Both the position numbers and the translations under genes were made by a program. The notes below the pieces were generated by a model. It searched no databases. It was not told the origin of the DNA and was given only the letters and a program-made list of their open reading frames with translations. This document shows positions 60,753 to 64,000 of a stretch of DNA of 64,000 nt, in pieces (within the stretch, counting starts at the first letter, position 1; each line of letters begins with the position of its first letter). Source of the DNA: Hetaerina americana (taxonomy: Eukaryota > Arthropoda > Insecta > Odonata > Calopterygidae); the NCBI GenBank assembly GCA_022747635.1, contig JAKTNV010000010.1, positions 46,500,458-46,564,457 on the forward strand, written 5' to 3'.

Positions 60753-62885
60753 TCCTGATGCCAATGAATACATCGCCAACATAATAAACTATACAACTTT
60801 TCATAAAAGCCCCTGCATGGCCGTTTTGGCAAAAGATACTAGGCTATTTGCTACAGGAGCAGTTCTAGATTGATAAAGTGGCAGGTTGGAAGTAGACTGT
60901 GTTGTAAATTATGTTTCTAATGTTTTTGTCTCCAAACGTGCGAGGGAAAAACTATTTCTTATATCGATCAGTGTCAATACTAATATAAAAACTATGAGTA
61001 TTCCACCTAAGTCATTTGTACTTCCATAAAATTTTAGTCGTGTTTTTAATCTTCATATTTCCAATGTGTCCAAACTACAGCCCTCCAGCAATGATGTGAC
61101 TCCTCCTGTTCGTTCATGGCGATTTTTCACTTTACGTGTACTATTTCTATCCTGCCAAATTCGGAAAGCGTTTTGGCACTTCTTACTCGTAGGAGAGTCT
61201 TGAACGCTCTCATTCAACCTCATCGCTCATGCAAAGGTATGCGGCGCCTTAATTGGTGATTCACGACATAATTGGGAAGTAGATACTTATTGGCACCGGT
61301 TAATGGCAAGAGATTATATAAATTTTTCTGCCACTTATTTTTCAAGCTCCTCCAAGGAGACTATATTTAAAGGAATCCCTTCTGTCATCAGCCATAGCGA
61401 CTCATTTCACCCCCTCTCAACCCTCTTAGTAGCATTCCTTATCTCAGAGGGCCGATTATGTTTCACGGGGATTCCACAACTTCCCCTCCGCCCAACGGAA
61501 GACTAACGACGAAGTTTTTAATATGTAAGGGGACGAGAGGAAGTTGGTTGGTGAAATTCGAAAAGGTAGAACAGGTGGGTGGTGGAGATATTGAGAGAGT
61601 TAGACCGTGATAGAAGGTAATATTGCTGGGAAACGGAAAAGGAGGAGGAGGAGGGGAATTGGTTTTTTGTACAGAATGAAGGGTGGCGAAAGGCAAGAAC
61701 CCCTCATATTGACAAGGATGTTGGAAAACAAGAGTTAAGTCAAATGCTGATAGTTGTCAGGCACCGTTCTAAACCTTCTTTTAATGGTTGCTACTTATTT
61801 GGCGCCCGATGCTCTAAGTTATGCAGAAAAAATATAAATTACCGATGGAATTAGCTGAGAAATAACGATGAAATCAATTTTCTCTCATTTTTGTATCAAG
61901 CTGCCGTATTAATATAAATGTATTCTTGTAAGGTAATCTCTAAATTATGAGATTTTTGGGATATCATATTGTATTTCTACTCTAACGACCATTTTATCTA
62001 TAAACTCGGAGTTTAGCTTCATATCAGACACATTCATGGGCTATCAAAAGTTTCCATGAATCACTTCTGCTGTTAACGTTAGGCTAATCTTTAATAATTT
62101 TCGTGTAAGAAGACGTAAATCGTTGTCGAGTCGAATGTTGGTAAATATGCGCAGCTCTTATGCTAAAAATCCACATGTTTGGATAAAAATAGAACATAGT
62201 AGGTATATACCGTTTAATAAATTCTTAGCTAATCTTGTTTAACAATATGAAGTGCTATTCAAAACTGAATCTTTTTCCAACTTAATAATCAATTATTAAC
62301 TTAATATGGACGCTGTAGTACAATAAATTTACTGTATGATTTTACACGATTTTATATACATGTACTTCAGCAGGCTTCAACGTTTCCTCGTAATTATCAA
62401 GCGGTCTACTTCTCTTACCGCTCGGAGAGTGGTAAGCTTGATAAGACGCGTAAGCGTTGAAATCGGTTAGAGGTACATTCAAAGTAAAATATTAAAAATT
62501 ATAACGTATTTTTTATTTATTACAAGGATGTTTTGAGTCTCGAAAGTGCTCACAAGAAAACCGGGAAAGATGCCTGTATCAGTTTGCACTGAGGCAACGT
62601 TTTCTGACTCTACTCCAAAGCCACCGAATCTAGTCCTACGGTGGTAGTTATTTCCGGAGTAATAAGATTATTCAATCGATTTTCTTTCTTTTTTATAATA
62701 TGCATTAATTTTTTAAAATATTGTGCACAAAGCTGTATTAAGTTTTCTAGACGTATAGTTAGAGGTTGAATTTGTCCGACTGCATTTATTTCACACCTGT
62801 AATACCTTAATCTGGGAGTAATTTTCTTAAAAGGCATCACACTATCTGCACTGTCCGAAAGTGACGGCTTTGAAAGAGTTTCCGA

Positions 62886-62887
<2 letters not shown>
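60753..62887. other. AT-rich intergenic DNA
   Basis: No gene or repeat was recognised. A small purine-rich patch (about 61520-61700) gives a Pro/Ser-rich minus ORF without a domain. Confidence 0.5.

Positions 62888-62919
<32 letters not shown>
62888..62919. repeat. (AT)n microsatellite
   Basis: An alternating AT tract directly adjoins the palindrome at 62923-63095. Confidence 0.92.
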
Positions 62920-62922
<3 letters not shown>

Positions 62923-63095
62923 GTTGCATATATGCCTATGCAAGATTATTTTGTTTACCAGAGCCCGAAACGATAAGAGTTGTAAAAACACGCGTGTATA
63001 TATATATGCGTGCGTGTTTTTACAACTCTTATCGTTTCGGGCTCCGGTAAACAAAATAATCTTGCATATAAGGATTGCATAGGCATATATGCAAC
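62923..63095. repeat. Long imperfect palindrome (fold-back), about 173 bp
   Basis: The left arm from GTTGCATATATGCCT (62923) to ...AAAAACACGC (about 62993) is the reverse complement of 63008-63095. There is one mismatch (ACCAGAGCC against ACCGGAGCC) and an extra 13-14 bases in the right arm (near 63066-63080). The centre is a short TATATA stretch. It is a different sequence from the palindrome at 20.3 kb and contains no hammerhead core. No ORF was recognised. Confidence 0.9.
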
Positions 63096-63227
63096 GAAAT
63101 GTTCTGATGACAAATACTGTGCTAATATCACTGGATATAGACAAGTATACAAGTAACTATTTTGTGTCACAATTTATACAAGAACCCTAGGTATTTGAAG
63201 TAATACTTTGAAAATAAATTAGCGACA

Positions 63228-63230
<3 letters not shown>
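63096..63230. other. AT-rich spacer
   Basis: Nothing was recognised between the palindrome and the next microsatellite. Confidence 0.5.

Positions 63231-63310
<80 letters not shown>
63231..63310. repeat. (AT)n microsatellite, about 80 bp
   Basis: An alternating AT tract ends directly at the 5' end of SINE-C. Confidence 0.95.
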
Positions 63311-63312
<2 letters not shown>

Positions 63313-63314
<2 letters not shown>

Positions 63315-63576
63315 GGTCGCGGTAGTTCAGGGGTAGAGTGTTGGACTACTGACCAGAGGGTCCCGGATACGATTCACGGGCAAGCCTCTGGGCACCTGCA
63401 GCTCCACACAAGCTATGTGATTTGTCGGGCACCAGATCTTCCAGGGAAACCGTGATCGGCACTGGGAAAGGAACTGGCCTCCCTACCCTGTTGTGTGAAT
63501 TGCGCACGCCGGGCTTAGTACTGGTTAAACTCTACCACCCTACCAAACCGAACTTCGGGTTGATTACTGTGTTGAT

Positions 63577-63578
<2 letters not shown>
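63313..63578 (+). mobile_element. SINE family C (tRNA-derived)
   Basis: The tRNA-like head has box A GGTAGTTCAGGGGTAGAGTG and box B GGATACGATTCACGGGC. A body of about 190 bases follows, containing CACTGGGAAAGGAACTGGCC and TGAATTGCGCACGCCGGGC, with AACTCTACCACCCTACC near its end. The element runs into (CT)n and then (AT)n. It shares no body with families A or B. It is single-copy in this window, so its limits rest on the microsatellite boundaries. It would be transcribed by RNA polymerase III. Confidence 0.75.

Positions 63579-63655
<77 letters not shown>
63579..63655. repeat. (CT)n-(AT)n microsatellite, SINE-C tail
   Basis: About 36 bases of CT repeats are followed by about 40 bases of AT repeats, starting at the end of the SINE body. 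Confidence 0.93.
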
Positions 63656-63661
<6 letters not shown>

Positions 63662-64000
63662 TTATTTATTTATTCATTTATACAAATTAAGAGCCCAAAA
63701 TTAGATCAGAGGGTCTTTGTTTTTTGAGCAGTTCATTAGAAGATATATCTTAAAGAACAGTAATGCACAGACATTCTTTTCCTTCAGACTGTTTAATTTC
63801 TTGGTAAAAAGGTAAAAAAGTTCAAATTATGTTGGTTCAGAGGCCTTCTTCTTGAACGATTCTTTACCCTCAGTCACTAAGGAAATATTTTCAAGTGTAT
63901 TCTATGGACATTGGAAGTTCTAGCATTCCTTGAGTGTCTAAAATTCCTATCTTGAGATTATCCTCACCTTATATACCTATGACTTTAAAGACCTAGCCAT
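63656..64000. other. AT-rich intergenic DNA
   Basis: Nothing was recognised to the end of the window. Confidence 0.5.

Overview
The window looks like gene-poor, repeat-rich nuclear DNA from an animal, most likely an arthropod and probably an insect. The background is AT-rich. There are many long (AT)n microsatellites and no operons or prokaryotic signals. The transposon relics (mariner, Helitron, AP-endonuclease LINEs, tRNA-derived SINEs, Penelope-type hammerhead motifs) fit an invertebrate genome. I cannot name the species. I found no convincing host protein-coding gene; two weak coding-like stretches are listed (10.63 kb and 43.5-43.98 kb). Layout, left to right. 0-20 kb: AT-rich DNA with purine-rich or pyrimidine-rich strand-asymmetric blocks, several (AT)n tracts, a tRNA-derived SINE (family A, minus strand), and a recent 223-bp tandem duplication at 16.8-17.3 kb. 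20.25-20.42 kb: a 171-bp near-perfect palindrome, each arm carrying a hammerhead-ribozyme-like core. 21.9-22.2 kb: the 3' end of a LINE whose longer copy lies at 56.4-58.7 kb. 26.3-27.6 kb and 37.0-37.8 kb: strand-switching polypurine/polypyrimidine blocks. 29.2-29.8 kb: a CpG-rich patch. 29.9-30.3 and 39.75-40.07 kb: two copies of a second SINE family (B), one with a perfect 13-bp target-site duplication. 30.9-33.9 kb: a heavily mutated CR1-like LINE (SGNH-type ORF1, endonuclease, reverse transcriptase). 34.04 kb: a third hammerhead-like motif, whose stem II covaries with the palindrome copies. 44.4-46.67 kb: a decayed Helitron that keeps the Pif1-type helicase part and the 3' terminal hairpin plus CTAG, but lacks the Rep domain. 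54.97-55.52 kb: a mariner deletion derivative with perfect 30-bp terminal inverted repeats. 56.0-60.0 kb: a large compound (AT)n array followed by a minus-strand LINE with RT and part of the endonuclease; a zinc-knuckle ORF1 lies upstream in the same orientation, and a microsatellite sits where most of the endonuclease should be. 60.4-63.6 kb: another SINE-A copy, a second long imperfect palindrome, and a third SINE family (C) between microsatellites. How it works together: all recognisable coding sequence is of mobile-element origin and disrupted, so nothing here is likely to make an active transposition protein. SINEs of families A and C and several other elements start or end in (AT)n, so microsatellites and element ends are physically linked. 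The most interesting signal is the hammerhead-like RNA family, because its base-paired stems are conserved by compensatory changes and one example is arranged as a head-to-head palindrome.
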